This document shows, piece after piece, positions 1 to 8,330 of a stretch of 64,000 nucleotides of DNA (the first letter of the stretch is position 1; every line of letters begins with the position of its first letter). The notes under the pieces were generated by a model. That model searched no databases, was not told where the DNA came from, and worked only from the letters and a program-made list of their open reading frames with translations. A program made the translations under genes and the position numbers. This DNA comes from Paenibacillus assamensis DSM 18201 (GTDB taxonomy: Bacteria; Bacillota; Bacilli; Paenibacillales; Paenibacillaceae): NCBI RefSeq assembly GCF_000422445.1, contig NZ_AULU01000010.1:1-64000 (forward strand). Direction: 5' to 3'.

Positions 1-3
1 TAT

Positions 4-79
4 TCCCTGATAGCTCAGTTGGTAGAGCACTCGACTGTTAATCGAGTTGTCACAGGTTCGAGTCCTGTTCGGGGAGCCA
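4..79 (+). tRNA. tRNA-Asn(GUU)
   Basis: Complete cloverleaf with encoded CCA. Acceptor TCCCTGA pairs with TCGGGGA and the anticodon loop CTGTTAA gives GTT. First of sixteen tRNAs in this cluster. Confidence 0.97.
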
Positions 80-83
80 TTAT

Positions 84-175
84 GGAGAGATGTCCGAGTT
101 GGTCGAAGGAGCACGATTGGAAATCGTGTAGGCGCCAAAAGCGTCTCGGGGGTTCGAATCCCCCTCTCTCCGCCA
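84..175 (+). tRNA. tRNA-Ser(GGA)
   Basis: Class II tRNA with a long variable arm. Acceptor GGAGAGA pairs with TCTCTCC, the anticodon loop TTGGAAA gives GGA, and CCA is encoded. Confidence 0.97.
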
Positions 176-181
176 GAATGC

Positions 182-256
182 GGCCCGTTGGTCAAGGGGT
201 TAAGACACCTCCCTTTCACGGAGGTAACAGGGGTTCGAATCCCCTACGGGTCACCA
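182..256 (+). tRNA. tRNA-Glu(UUC)
   Basis: Acceptor GGCCCGT pairs with ACGGGTC, the anticodon loop CTTTCAC gives TTC, and CCA is encoded. Confidence 0.97.
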
Positions 257-354
257 CTTTCAATAAAATGAAATGGTAAAAATTGATGGTTGAAAAACGA
301 AGCGAAACTTGATAAGATATAAGAGTCGCTGGGAAATAAACCAGAAAATAATAT

Positions 355-430
355 GGACGCTTAGCTCAGCTGGGAGAGCATCTGCCTTACAAGCAGAGGG
401 TCGGCGGTTCGATCCCGTCAGCGTCCACCA
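355..430 (+). tRNA. tRNA-Val(UAC)
   Basis: Acceptor GGACGCT pairs with AGCGTCC, the anticodon loop CTTACAA gives TAC, and CCA is encoded. The gap before it (257-354) is the longest in the cluster and shows no gene. Confidence 0.97.
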
Positions 431-437
431 TAAACAT

Positions 438-514
<77 letters not shown>

Positions 515-535
515 AATATCTTTTATTCCTATCGT

Positions 536-612
536 GGAGCTGTGGTGTAGAGGCCTAACATGCCTGCCTGTCACGCAGGAGACCGCGGGTTCGAATCCCG
601 TCAGCTCCGCCA
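536..612 (+). tRNA. tRNA-Asp(GUC)
   Basis: Acceptor GGAGCTG pairs with CAGCTCC, the anticodon loop CTGTCAC gives GTC, and CCA is encoded. Confidence 0.97.
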
Positions 613-656
613 TTTTAACTAACGACGAGTAGTTGGAATGAATGATTTTATAGTTA

Positions 657-732
<76 letters not shown>

Positions 733-746
733 TTAAAGTTTAATAC

Positions 747-822
747 GCCGGTGTAGCTCAGTTGGTAGAGCGGCTGACTTGTAATCAGTAGGTCGTGGGT
801 TCGACTCCTATCGCCGGCACCA
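747..822 (+). tRNA. tRNA-Thr(UGU)
   Basis: Acceptor GCCGGTG pairs with CGCCGGC, the anticodon loop CTTGTAA gives TGT, and CCA is encoded. Confidence 0.97.
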
Positions 823-826
823 TTAT

Positions 827-911
827 GGAGGCTTAGTGAAGTGGCTAAACACGGCAGACTGTAAATCTGCTCTCTACGAGTTCGGTGGTTCGAATCCATC
901 AGCCTCCACCA
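827..911 (+). tRNA. tRNA-Tyr(GUA)
   Basis: Class II tRNA with a long variable arm. Acceptor GGAGGCT pairs with AGCCTCC, the anticodon loop CTGTAAA gives GTA, and CCA is encoded. Confidence 0.97.
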
Positions 912-915
912 TTAT

Positions 916-989
916 AGGGGCATAGTTTAAAGGTAGAACAGCGGTCTCCAAAACCGTTAGTGTGGGTTCAATTCCTGCTGCCCCTGCCA
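916..989 (+). tRNA. tRNA-Trp(CCA)
   Basis: Acceptor AGGGGCA pairs with TGCCCCT, the anticodon loop CTCCAAA gives CCA, and the 3' CCA is encoded. It is the cognate of the T-box leader found upstream of trpS in this window. Confidence 0.97.
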
Positions 990-1023
990 GAATGTTTCAA
1001 AAGAAGTTAATATTTAGAAATTT

Positions 1024-1100
1024 GGCGATCGTGGCGAAGTGGTTAACGCACCGGTTTGTGGATCCGGCATTCGGGGGTTCAATTCCCCTCGGTCGCCCCA
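1024..1100 (+). tRNA. tRNA-His(GUG)
   Basis: GTG anticodon. The acceptor has the extra 5' G (G-1) paired with C73, which is the histidyl identity element, followed by an encoded CCA. Confidence 0.97.
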
Positions 1101-1110
1101 AATTATCTAA

Positions 1111-1185
1111 TGGGGATTAGCCAAGCGGTAAGGCAACGGACTTTGACTCCGTCATGCATAGGTTCAAATCCTATATCCCCAGCCA
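1111..1185 (+). tRNA. tRNA-Gln(UUG)
   Basis: Acceptor TGGGGAT pairs with ATCCCCA, the anticodon loop CTTTGAC gives TTG, and CCA is encoded. Confidence 0.97.
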
Positions 1186-1191
1186 TTTAAT

Positions 1192-1266
1192 GCGGAAATA
1201 GCTCAGTGGTAGAGTATCGCCTTGCCAAGGCGAGGGTCGCGGGTTCGAATCCCGTTTTCCGCTCCA
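1192..1266 (+). tRNA. tRNA-Gly(GCC)
   Basis: Acceptor GCGGAAA pairs with TTTCCGC, the anticodon loop TTGCCAA gives GCC, and CCA is encoded. Confidence 0.97.
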
Positions 1267-1269
1267 TAA

Positions 1270-1343
1270 GGCGCCATAGCCAAGTGGTAAGGCAGAGCTC
1301 TGCAAAAGCTTTACCCCCAGTTCGAGTCTGGGTGGCGCCTCCA
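1270..1343 (+). tRNA. tRNA-Cys(GCA)
   Basis: Acceptor GGCGCCA pairs with TGGCGCC, the anticodon loop CTGCAAA gives GCA, and CCA is encoded. Confidence 0.97.
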
Positions 1344-1364
1344 TTTTACTTGTTATGTGCTTGA

Positions 1365-1441
1365 GCGCCCTTAGCTCAGCTGGATAGAGCGTTTGACTAC
1401 GAATCAAAAGGTCAGGAGTTCGAATCTCTTAGGGCGCGCCA
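1365..1441 (+). tRNA. tRNA-Arg(ACG)
   Basis: Acceptor GCGCCCT pairs with AGGGCGC. The anticodon loop CTACGAA gives ACG, whose A34 is normally edited to inosine. CCA is encoded. Confidence 0.97.
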
Positions 1442-1456
1442 TTTATAACTAAATAT

Positions 1457-1539
1457 GCCGGTGTGGCGGAATTGGCAGACGCGCGCGACTCAAAATCGTG
1501 AGGGAAACCGTGAAGGTTCGAGTCCTTTCACCGGCACCA
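1457..1539 (+). tRNA. tRNA-Leu(CAA)
   Basis: Class II tRNA with a variable arm. Acceptor GCCGGTG pairs with CACCGGC, the anticodon loop CTCAAAA gives CAA, and CCA is encoded. Last tRNA before the cluster terminator. Confidence 0.96.
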
Positions 1540-1555
1540 TATTTAACAAGTTCAA

Positions 1556-1583
1556 CTCTTGAGGTATACTCAAGGGTTTTTTT
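1556..1583 (+). terminator. Rho-independent terminator of the tRNA cluster
   Basis: An 8-bp stem, CTCTTGAG against CTCAAGGG with a GTATA-like loop, is followed by seven T residues. It sits 17 nt after the last tRNA. Confidence 0.9.
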
Positions 1584-1728
1584 GTGTCTATGTAGCTTAT
1601 TTCTTATTTACTTCCATATTTTGAAACTTATTTTGTGCTGCTCCGTATTGTGTTGTATATCCTTCATATTTATATTACTAGCTCATCTGTACCGCTGCTT
1701 TAGTTTAAAAAAACAAAGGAGTGAGGCT

Positions 1729-2247
1729 ATGGAAGTTCTATATTGGAGTTTATTGATTCTAGGCATTCTCTATGCTGCTATTACATTATTATTTGGAGAT
1801 GTGGATGCCGCAATCGGTGAGGTTATACATATTCCTTTTCTACAACCTGCTGTTCTAATCGGTGGGCTTACTTCGTTAGGTGCATCTGGCATTTTACTTA
1901 CACGTTACTCAGGTTTATTACCATGGCTTATATTTGTGCTTTCTTTATGTGCTGCAGTTGTGGTCTCCACTATCATGTACTTCTTTTACTTAAAGTCGAT
2001 AGCAAAGAGTGAACACTCTATTGCTTTCTCTCTGAATGACCTTATTGGGAGCATAGCAGAAGTTCATACTCCGGTTCCTTCACAAGGTTTTGGTGAAATC
2101 ATTATTCACTCCAAGACAGGTGCTACTAATCAAATAGCGGCATCGTTCGATGGTATTGATATTCCTTCTTACACGAAAGTAGTCATTATCGACGTTCGAG
2201 ATCATACGGCCTATGTTTCTCCTATGGAAGAACTGCAGCGCTTATAG
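1729..2247 (+). CDS. yuaF: NfeD-like membrane protein (YuaF type)
   Basis: 172-residue protein. It has a short N-terminal hydrophobic segment, then two or three further membrane segments (roughly residues 38-92), then a soluble C-terminal domain with the glycine-rich, beta-strand character of an NfeD OB-fold (GEIIIHSKTG, VVIIDVRDHTAYVSP). The ATG at 1729 is preceded by AAAGGAG at a good distance; the open frame runs further upstream into tRNA-Leu, which rules out an earlier start. The flotillin gene follows 72 nt downstream. NfeD/YuaF proteins are known partners of flotillins in membrane microdomains, and the gene pair matches B. subtilis yuaF-floT. The role in this organism is inferred from that pairing. 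Confidence 0.85.
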   Translation: MEVLYWSLLILGILYAAITLLFGDVDAAIGEVIHIPFLQPAVLIGGLTSLGASGILLTRYSGLLPWLIFVLSLCAAVVVSTIMYFFYLKSIAKSEHSIAFSLNDLIGSIAEVHTPVPSQGFGEIIIHSKTGATNQIAASFDGIDIPSYTKVVIIDVRDHTAYVSPMEELQRL

Positions 2248-2319
2248 GGTCAGATATATACAGTTTTTAGACTGAGCGCTCAAGGTTGTTTATCAATAAT
2301 TGAAAAGAGGAGAGATTGT

Positions 2320-3870
2320 ATGAATGATGTGTTTCTCATCCCACTTATCGTAGTAGGGGTACTTGTCGTTATTGCTTTAGCTTTCTGGGCTAGATACAAA
2401 ACAGTGGGTCCAGATGAAGCAATGATCGTAACGGGATCTTATCTCGGCACTAAAAATGTAAGTAAGGATGAATCCGGACGCAGCATGAAAATCGTTCGTG
2501 GCGGTGGAGCATTCATCATCCCTATTTTTCAACAGGCACAATTTCTATCATTATTATCTCATAAACTAGATGTTACTACACCTGAAGTATACACAGAACA
2601 AGGAGTTCCTGTGTTGACAGATGCTGTGGCTATTATTAAGGTGGGGGGCTCTGTAGAAGATATAGCGACTGCAGCAGAACAATTCCTAGGTAAGCCAACC
2701 GAATCATTAAAAAGTGAGGCACAAGAAGTGCTGGAAGGACATCTTAGAGCGATACTTGGTTCCATGACGGTTGAGGAAGTGTACCGCAATCGCGATCGAT
2801 TTGCTCAAGAAGTGCAAGCTGTTGCTGCTCGAGATTTGAAGAAGATGGGTCTACAAATTGTTTCCTTTACGATAAAGGATGTAAGGGATAAGCATGGCTA
2901 TTTAGAGGCGTTAGGAAAGCCGCGTATTGCAGCAGTTAAACGTGATGCTGAAGTCGCTGAGGCTGAGGCGGTGAGGGACGCTCGTATTCAAAAAGCGAAT
3001 GCAGATGAGCAGGGGATGAAGGCCGAACTGCTGCGCGATACGAATGTTGCTGAGGCATCCAAAGAGAAAGAGTTGAAAATTGCAGCCTTCAAACGAGAGC
3101 AGGATACCGCTAAAGCGGAAGCGGACCAAGCCTATCATATTCAAGAAGCTCGTTCGAAGCAGACGGTTGTGGAAGAACAGATGCAGGTTGAAATTGTTCG
3201 TAGAGAACGGGAAATTGATCTCGAAGCAAAAGAAATATTACGTAGGGAAAAACAGTACGATGCGGAAATGAAAAAGAAGGCGGACGCAGAACGTTATGCT
3301 GTTGTTCAGGCGGCAGAGGCAGAGAAGGCGCGCCAAGTGCTCGAAGCTGATGCATTGCAGTATCGAATCGAAGCAGAAGCTAAGGCGAATGCTGAACAGA
3401 AGCGTTTGGATGGCTTGGCGCATGCAGATGCAGAACGTGCACGTGGTACAGCAGAAGCAGAAGTGATTCGCTTGCGTGGTCTTGCTGAAGCAGAGGCGAA
3501 GCAGAAACTAGCGGAAGCATTTGAGAAGTTTGGAGAAGCTGCGGTATTGGATATCGTGATGAAGATGCTACCGGAATTGGCGGGTCGAATTGCTGATCCT
3601 ATTCGCTCGATTGATAAGTTGACGGTCGTTGATACTGGCAAAGGAGAAGGCGCAGCACGTGTTAGTAACTATGTTACTGAGCTGATGGCGACAGCCCCAC
3701 AAATGCTTAAAGATGTATCTGGTCTCGATATTGAGAAAATTGTAAAGCGTCTAACAGATGGGCCAAATGCTGACAGTGGATTGTTCGAACAGCATAAACA
3801 GCAACCTAAACTTCCTGATACAACTATCGCTGTTACTTCTGAGGACAATTCTAAGGTTGAAGGCCCATGA
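2320..3870 (+). CDS. floT: Flotillin-like protein FloT (YuaG)
   Basis: 516 residues, the usual flotillin length. One N-terminal membrane segment (about residues 4-24) is followed by an SPFH/PHB domain (about 28-200). A long charged coiled coil rich in Ala, Glu and Lys repeats (about 205-410) then precedes a C-terminal region with the motif RIADPIRSIDKLTVVD. Flotillins scaffold ordered membrane domains and affect cell-wall synthesis, signalling and sporulation. The RBS AGAGGAGAG lies just upstream of the ATG. It is co-oriented with the NfeD-like gene and a Lia-type envelope-stress operon, which suggests a membrane-homeostasis neighbourhood. Confidence 0.95.
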   Translation: MNDVFLIPLIVVGVLVVIALAFWARYKTVGPDEAMIVTGSYLGTKNVSKDESGRSMKIVRGGGAFIIPIFQQAQFLSLLSHKLDVTTPEVYTEQGVPVLTDAVAIIKVGGSVEDIATAAEQFLGKPTESLKSEAQEVLEGHLRAILGSMTVEEVYRNRDRFAQEVQAVAARDLKKMGLQIVSFTIKDVRDKHGYLEALGKPRIAAVKRDAEVAEAEAVRDARIQKANADEQGMKAELLRDTNVAEASKEKELKIAAFKREQDTAKAEADQAYHIQEARSKQTVVEEQMQVEIVRREREIDLEAKEILRREKQYDAEMKKKADAERYAVVQAAEAEKARQVLEADALQYRIEAEAKANAEQKRLDGLAHADAERARGTAEAEVIRLRGLAEAEAKQKLAEAFEKFGEAAVLDIVMKMLPELAGRIADPIRSIDKLTVVDTGKGEGAARVSNYVTELMATAPQMLKDVSGLDIEKIVKRLTDGPNADSGLFEQHKQQPKLPDTTIAVTSEDNSKVEGP

Positions 3871-3889
3871 GACCTAAGGTCTAAGAAAT

Positions 3890-3941
3890 AGATCTTAGAA
3901 CTACATCTTAGAACTACATCTTAGAACTATATCTTAGAAAT
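3890..3941 (+). repeat. Four tandem 13-bp repeats
   Basis: Four head-to-tail copies of a 13-bp unit (consensus AYATCTTAGAACT) at 3890-3902, 3903-3915, 3916-3928 and 3929-3941. The middle two are identical and the outer two differ at one to three positions. They begin 20 bp after the floT stop. There are no spacers, so this is not a CRISPR; it looks like slippage-prone microsatellite DNA of unknown role. Confidence 0.9.
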
Positions 3942-4017
3942 AAAGAAGTAAGCAGTACATGTATGATGAAATAGACATGTTTAGGGAGTAGAATGTAAGA
4001 TTTGCAGCAGTTGTGAG

Positions 4018-4048
4018 CGGCCCTTACGGCATACTGCCATAAGGGCCG
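4018..4048 (+). terminator. Stem-loop after floT, possible terminator
   Basis: CGGCCCTTA pairs with TAAGGGCCG, continuing inward as CGGCA/TGCC around a short loop. The stem is long and GC-rich, but only two T residues follow, so it may be an imperfect terminator or an mRNA-stabilising hairpin. Confidence 0.55.
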
Positions 4049-4076
4049 TTGCTAGGTTTGGGAGATGAGCCTATCG

Positions 4077-4160
4077 CAGGTTGGTGAGGTTCCCCGACTT
4101 GAGTCTAGGTGCAAATACCGTCCCCAGCCTGTTTTGAATCGTTGGTAAACAACCTAAAAT
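4077..4160 (+). promoter_or_regulatory. Candidate LiaR-box promoter of the Lia/Psp operon
   Basis: A plausible sigma-A promoter has a -35 of TTTGAA at 4133 and a -10 of TAAAAT at 4155, spaced 16 bp, about 40 bp before the first gene. Upstream lies GACTTGAGTC (4096-4105), which fits the ACT-N2-AGT half-site pattern described for VraR/LiaR-type regulators. The box sits inside a potential stem whose arms are CAGGTTGG (4077-4084) and CCAGCCTG (4124-4131), a perfect 8-bp complement. The sequence match is direct; assignment to LiaR is inference from the operon encoding LiaR. Confidence 0.5.
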
Positions 4161-4202
4161 AAAGACATAAGCAAACGACGCAGAAAGGTGGTGACGAATT
4201 AC

Positions 4203-4502
4203 ATGGAGAGAAAAGGAAACACGATAGCCCTGCTTCTGATAGGTATCGGAGGAATTATCTTGCTAAGTAAGCTAGGATGGTTGCTTGGCGGTTTGATGGA
4301 GTACTTAATTCCTATCGCATTGATCGCTCTTGGTTATTATGGTGTGAAAGCCGGCAATCGATTCTTCGGTGGGTTGTTTATTATTATCGGTGCCTTCTCC
4401 TTAATTGGCGAATTAGCTTGGTTCATTGGTTTAATTATCGCAATCGCGATGATTGGATTTGGTGTAAAGATGCTAAAAAATCGACGCGACTACCGATATT
4501 AA
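4203..4502 (+). CDS. Small LiaI-like membrane protein
   Basis: 99 residues, almost entirely hydrophobic, with about three or four membrane segments (IALLLIGIGGIILLSKLGWL; the block after YLIPIALIAL; FFGGLFIIIGAFSLIG; FIGLIIAIAMIGFG) and a basic C-terminus. This resembles the LiaI/LiaF transmembrane-domain family (DUF5668-like). The ATG at 4203 is chosen because AAAGGTGGTG precedes it at good spacing; a GTG at 4188 would overlap that site. It is the first gene of the seven-gene operon. In B. subtilis LiaI is the membrane anchor for the PspA homologue LiaH, and a similar role is inferred. Confidence 0.75.
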   Translation: MERKGNTIALLLIGIGGIILLSKLGWLLGGLMEYLIPIALIALGYYGVKAGNRFFGGLFIIIGAFSLIGELAWFIGLIIAIAMIGFGVKMLKNRRDYRY

Positions 4503-4553
4503 CTCACACCATGATGAAAACTGTATAACTAGCACAAAGGAGGTACCAAGTGC

Positions 4554-5222
4554 ATGAGTAATATATTTCAGCGAGTACGGGATATTACATTGGCAACGTT
4601 GAATGACCATCTAGAACGTTCCGAAGACCCAATTCGCGTTATTGATAGCTTCCTCATGAAAACTCGACATGAGATAGAGGAAGCAGAAAGGTTATACCAC
4701 CAATACTTAGTTCATGCGAATCAAATGAAGCGTCAACTCAATCAAGCAGAGGAGTTACGTGAACGTCGTGAACAACAGGCTTTGATTGCATTGAAGGCCG
4801 GCGAAGAACTTGCTGCTAAGCTTGCTTTGCAAGAGAAGATGATGCATGAGGAGAAGGTCATTCACTACACGGAGCTGTATGAAAAGAGCAAGCAGGCCAT
4901 TTTGGAACTTGAAGCTCAACTGCAAGCACTTAAGAATGAATTCCAATCTGCATATGATAAGCGCCAAATTTACATCGCTCGTATGCAAACTATCCATTTA
5001 CAACAGCGTATGAATGAGCGTATTGGACAATATGGTCATCAACAAGTGAACGGCATGTTCCGCCGCTTGGAAGATCGCGTCAATGATATGGAATGGGAAA
5101 CGAACAGTATCCGTGATGTTCGCGGGATGAATGGTGGATACAACGGGGGCTTTGAACGCGAGTCGAAGCTGGATCAGGAGCTTCAGCGTTTGAAGCAGAA
5201 GTTGAACACCTCGAAGGAGTGA
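4554..5222 (+). CDS. pspA: PspA/IM30 family phage-shock protein
   Basis: 222-residue, almost wholly alpha-helical coiled-coil protein. Its N-terminus (MSNIFQRVRDITLATLNDHL) and the EDPIRVIDSFL motif are typical of PspA, LiaH and Vipp1. These proteins polymerise on stressed membranes and limit proton leakage. The RBS AAAGGAGGT lies upstream of the ATG. It is followed 7 nt later by a PspC-domain gene, and a second PspA paralogue lies two genes on. Carrying two PspA paralogues and a PspC in one LiaFSR operon differs from the B. subtilis lia operon, which has a single LiaH. Confidence 0.93.
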   Translation: MSNIFQRVRDITLATLNDHLERSEDPIRVIDSFLMKTRHEIEEAERLYHQYLVHANQMKRQLNQAEELRERREQQALIALKAGEELAAKLALQEKMMHEEKVIHYTELYEKSKQAILELEAQLQALKNEFQSAYDKRQIYIARMQTIHLQQRMNERIGQYGHQQVNGMFRRLEDRVNDMEWETNSIRDVRGMNGGYNGGFERESKLDQELQRLKQKLNTSKE

Positions 5223-5229
5223 GTAAGCT

Positions 5230-5715
5230 ATGCAAAAGAAATTTTATCGCTCCGCACGCGATTCGAAATTGTGCGGACTATGCGGAGGTTTGTCCGAGTA
5301 TTTCGGATTTGATGCATCCTTTATACGAATCTTGTTCGTACTAGGTGTAGTTTTCTCTGGAGGAACGTTGTTGCTAGCTTATTTCCTAATAGCGCTTGTT
5401 GTTCCAAAGGAGCCTAAAAATCCGTATGGACCATATGGAAATCAAGGTCCACATGGCTATTATGAGCCTAATAATTATAACAGCCGTACGTATACGCCAG
5501 GCGGAGACTTCTCTAATGGCTATGGTGCACAACAGCCAAATGGTTACCGTAATGGCAATGAATTTGCAGGACAGTCTTACAACCACTCCAACCAAGGTGG
5601 TATGAATCGTTCTTCTGTAGATTCTATGATGGAAGACATCGAAAAGAAAGCAATGAAACGCGAAATCGAACAATTGAAAGAGCGCTTAGCTCGTTACGAG
5701 AAAGGGGACAAGTAA
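5230..5715 (+). CDS. pspC: PspC-domain membrane protein
   Basis: 161 residues in three parts. The N-terminal PspC domain has [22 protein letters not shown] followed by one or two membrane segments ([20 protein letters not shown]). A low-complexity Asn/Tyr/Gly/Pro linker spans about residues 58-118, and a charged coiled-coil tail follows ([20 protein letters not shown]). PspC proteins sense envelope stress or recruit PspA to the membrane. The coiled-coil tail offers a natural docking helix for the PspA proteins encoded on either side; that is inference. Stop and next start are one base apart, pointing to translational coupling. Confidence 0.9.
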   Translation: MQKKFYRSARDSKLCGLCGGLSEYFGFDASFIRILFVLGVVFSGGTLLLAYFLIALVVPKEPKNPYGPYGNQGPHGYYEPNNYNSRTYTPGGDFSNGYGAQQPNGYRNGNEFAGQSYNHSNQGGMNRSSVDSMMEDIEKKAMKREIEQLKERLARYEKGDK

Positions 5716-5716
5716 A

Positions 5717-6400
5717 ATGGGAGTATTTAAACGTATTAAGGACATGACTAAAGCATCGGTACATGAAGTGTTGGATAAGGTAGAAGACCCAGTAATGATG
5801 TTGAATCAATACTTGCGCGATATGGAATTGGAAATTCATCAAGCAGAGGTAACAGTTGCTAAGCAAATGGCAAATGAACGCCGTATTAAGCACCGCTATG
5901 ATGAAGCACTTCGTATTTCCGCTGATCGTGAGACACAAGCGGGTCGTGCTTTGCAGGCTGGTCAAGAAGAAGTAGCTCGTAAGCTTCTTGAAGAAAAATT
6001 GTACTACGATCAAAAAGTGAATGAGTTTGGTGACTTGCATGCACAGGCTCAGTCTCAAGCACAAGAACTGATGCACCAACTGCACACAATGAAAGATGAG
6101 TTCTACAAGCTTCGCAACAAGCGCAATGAGCTTGCTGCACGTGCACAAATGGCAAAAGCTCGCAAGCAAATGAACTCTATCAGCTCTTTGCATACGATTG
6201 AAGCAGGTGGCGCAGCTCGCGGATTCCACCGTATGGAAGAGAAGATTATGCAATTGGAAGCAGAAGCAGAAGTAATGCGTGTTCCTTACGGCTCATATCA
6301 AGGTGCTGGTTCCTATCAGCCACCAGCTGATCCAGCTAAAGAGTTGGCAGTAGAAGAGCAATTGGCTGCTCTTAAGCAAAAGCTTGGTAAAAAGGAATAA
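5717..6400 (+). CDS. liaH: Second PspA/LiaH family protein
   Basis: 227-residue coiled-coil protein with the PspA start [21 protein letters not shown] and the [15 protein letters not shown] motif. It is closer in feel to LiaH than the first paralogue, and it ends with a Pro/Gly/Tyr-rich segment ([21 protein letters not shown]) before the final helix. It forms oligomeric scaffolds on the inner membrane during cell-wall antibiotic stress. It is coupled to pspC upstream, and liaF follows after a 121-nt gap. The symbol is by analogy; which paralogue is the functional LiaH cannot be decided from sequence alone. Confidence 0.88.
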   Translation: MGVFKRIKDMTKASVHEVLDKVEDPVMMLNQYLRDMELEIHQAEVTVAKQMANERRIKHRYDEALRISADRETQAGRALQAGQEEVARKLLEEKLYYDQKVNEFGDLHAQAQSQAQELMHQLHTMKDEFYKLRNKRNELAARAQMAKARKQMNSISSLHTIEAGGAARGFHRMEEKIMQLEAEAEVMRVPYGSYQGAGSYQPPADPAKELAVEEQLAALKQKLGKKE

Positions 6401-6521
6401 ACGTATTCGCTTCACTTAAAATATATGATATTGTAGTAGTTAGACTGAATGGCGATGCAGCATGCATCGCCATTCGTGCCGTTGCGTAAAAGAGCCGACT
6501 ATTGATGACAGGAGGTGCGGC

Positions 6522-7169
6522 ATGAAAACAGACAATCGAATACTAGCTTATGTGCTCATCTTCGCGGGGGTTATCATTCTTATTGGAAAGTTTCTTACCT
6601 TCGGTACATTTTTAGCTCTCGTTATGATTATTTTTGGAGTGCGCAAGGTAAGAACGATGGATGTGAAGATTGGCTATACATTAATCGCTATCGGTGGGGC
6701 TATTTTGCTTCTTGAGCATCTGGCGCTGTTTATAGGTATTGCTCTTCTGTCATTTGGCGTATTTTATTTTCGAATGCGTGCTGTGCAGCGACATGAACAA
6801 ATGATGAAGCGGCATAGTTTTGCTAGCAGCTTAAAATGGGATCGTGTTCCGTTTCATTTACAAAGCCAAAGCTTGTGGCATGTAATTGGGGAAAGTGATA
6901 TCGACTTATCGTTAGCGTTGTTGGATGAACCTGAAACGACTCTTTTTTTCCAAGGTGCTATGGGTGATGTAGATATTACAATTCCAGATCATATTGGTGT
7001 TGAGATCGAGGCAACCGTTTTATTTGGTCATATTGATGTAGAACATAATAAAGAAACGGGCTTCTTCAATAAATGGACATGGCGTTCCCCGCACTATGAG
7101 TTAACGGAACAGAAGGTTAAGTTGAACTTGTCATACATCGTAGGAGATATTGATATTCGAATCCATTAA
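6522..7169 (+). CDS. liaF: LiaF-like inhibitor of the LiaRS system
   Basis: 215 residues. Four hydrophobic segments in the first 85 residues are followed by a soluble C-terminal domain with repeated beta-strand motifs (IGESDIDLSLALLDEPETTLFFQGAMGDVDITIP and IVGDIDIRIH read in parts), typical of LiaF/VraT C-terminal domains (DUF2154). In Bacillus and Staphylococcus this protein holds the sensor kinase LiaS/VraS inactive until the envelope is damaged. The ATG at 6522 has GGAGGTG upstream; an in-frame earlier start lacks a site. The liaF-liaS-liaR order is the conserved core of the system. Confidence 0.92.
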   Translation: MKTDNRILAYVLIFAGVIILIGKFLTFGTFLALVMIIFGVRKVRTMDVKIGYTLIAIGGAILLLEHLALFIGIALLSFGVFYFRMRAVQRHEQMMKRHSFASSLKWDRVPFHLQSQSLWHVIGESDIDLSLALLDEPETTLFFQGAMGDVDITIPDHIGVEIEATVLFGHIDVEHNKETGFFNKWTWRSPHYELTEQKVKLNLSYIVGDIDIRIH

Positions 7170-7205
7170 AATAATAGGGTAGGATAGAAGGGAGAGAAGG
7201 TCGCT

Positions 7206-8330
7206 ATGCACCCTAAAAAATCAGGAAACATGGTCTTCCGCACGATCGGGGAGACACTTCTCTTTTCCGTTGCTTTATTTTTTATCATTGTATATATGCT
7301 GCAGTCAGCAGGATATGTAAGACCATTTGAAACGTGGATGGAAGGTGTAATTGCGACATTATGGACGCTGTTCGCTGTATGTACAGTGACGATTCTGTTC
7401 GCTTTTTATCAAGGTTACAAGACAAAGAGAAGAATTGAGCTGCTGCGCGAATCCATGGTGCTCTTAGAAAAGGGAAACTTATCCCGCCCTATACCTCAAT
7501 TAGGGACAGACGAGCTTGGACAGTTGGCTGAACAGTTGGGAAGAGTAAGTGAGCGTTGGGAAGAGCAAGTTACTTCGTTACAGCGGTTATCTACGAACAA
7601 TGCTCAGCTTGCTGAACAAGCACGTATAACAGCTATTATTGAAGAGCGCCAACGATTGGCGCGGGAGCTGCATGATGCAGTTAGTCAGCAGCTGTTCGCG
7701 ATATCTATGACAGCGACAGCAGTAAAGCGTACACTTAGCCGCGACTTTGATCGCGCTGAGCGTCAAGTTGAATTGATTGAAGAGATGGCTTCCGTAGCTC
7801 AATCAGAGATGAGAGCCTTATTACTGCATTTACGACCCGTACATTTGGAAGGTAAAGGACTTGTCCAGGGTGTTCAGGAACTGGTCCGTGAGCTGCAAAT
7901 GAAGGTTCCAATCGAGATTCAATGTGAAGTGGATGATGATATTCGTCTTCTTAAAGGTGTAGAGAACCATTTGTTCCGCATTATTCAAGAAGCGATGTCT
8001 AATACACTTCGTCATTCTAAGGCAGAACGAATGGAAATTCGAATACAGAATCGGGAAGACCATGTGCGTTTGATGATTCGAGATAACGGTGTAGGTTTTG
8101 AGTGGCAGGATTCGAAGCAAACCAGTTACGGCTTGCGGACGATGCAAGAACGTGTTCACGAGGTGGGTGGTTCTATACAGTTCATTACAGCACCGAGCAA
8201 AGGAACTAGAATTGAGATTCGTGTACCAGTTGTGACGGAGAATTCGATCTGGAAGGAGGACATTGAAGCAGATGGCAATGGAGACGACGGATATGGAGAG
8301 AACAGAGAACATTCGAGTTCTATTGGTTGA
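7206..8330 (+). CDS. liaS: Sensor histidine kinase LiaS
   Basis: 374 residues. Two membrane segments (about 13-34 and 45-68) flank a very short extracellular loop, the intramembrane-sensing layout of LiaS/VraS. A HAMP linker follows, then a HisKA_3 domain with the phosphoacceptor in RELHDAVSQQL (His156), then an HATPase with N-box HLFRIIQEAMSNTLRHS and DNGVGF. It phosphorylates LiaR on cell-wall antibiotic stress. The last 59 nt overlap the start of liaR, so the two are translationally coupled. Confidence 0.94.
   Translation: MHPKKSGNMVFRTIGETLLFSVALFFIIVYMLQSAGYVRPFETWMEGVIATLWTLFAVCTVTILFAFYQGYKTKRRIELLRESMVLLEKGNLSRPIPQLGTDELGQLAEQLGRVSERWEEQVTSLQRLSTNNAQLAEQARITAIIEERQRLARELHDAVSQQLFAISMTATAVKRTLSRDFDRAERQVELIEEMASVAQSEMRALLLHLRPVHLEGKGLVQGVQELVRELQMKVPIEIQCEVDDDIRLLKGVENHLFRIIQEAMSNTLRHSKAERMEIRIQNREDHVRLMIRDNGVGFEWQDSKQTSYGLRTMQERVHEVGGSIQFITAPSKGTRIEIRVPVVTENSIWKEDIEADGNGDDGYGENREHSSSIG

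Noticed and set aside
1498-1728. Upstream extension of the NfeD-like frame
   Set aside because: It overlaps tRNA-Leu and the tRNA terminator; the ATG at 1729 has the ribosome-binding site.
3890-3941. 13-bp repeats as a CRISPR array
   Set aside because: Units abut with no spacers and no cas genes are present.
5624-6253. Long minus-strand open frame of 209 codons opposite the second PspA gene
   Set aside because: It lies wholly antisense to a well-supported PspA gene, has no ribosome-binding site and shows Cys/Leu-rich low-similarity translation typical of shadows of Gln/Glu-rich coiled-coil genes.
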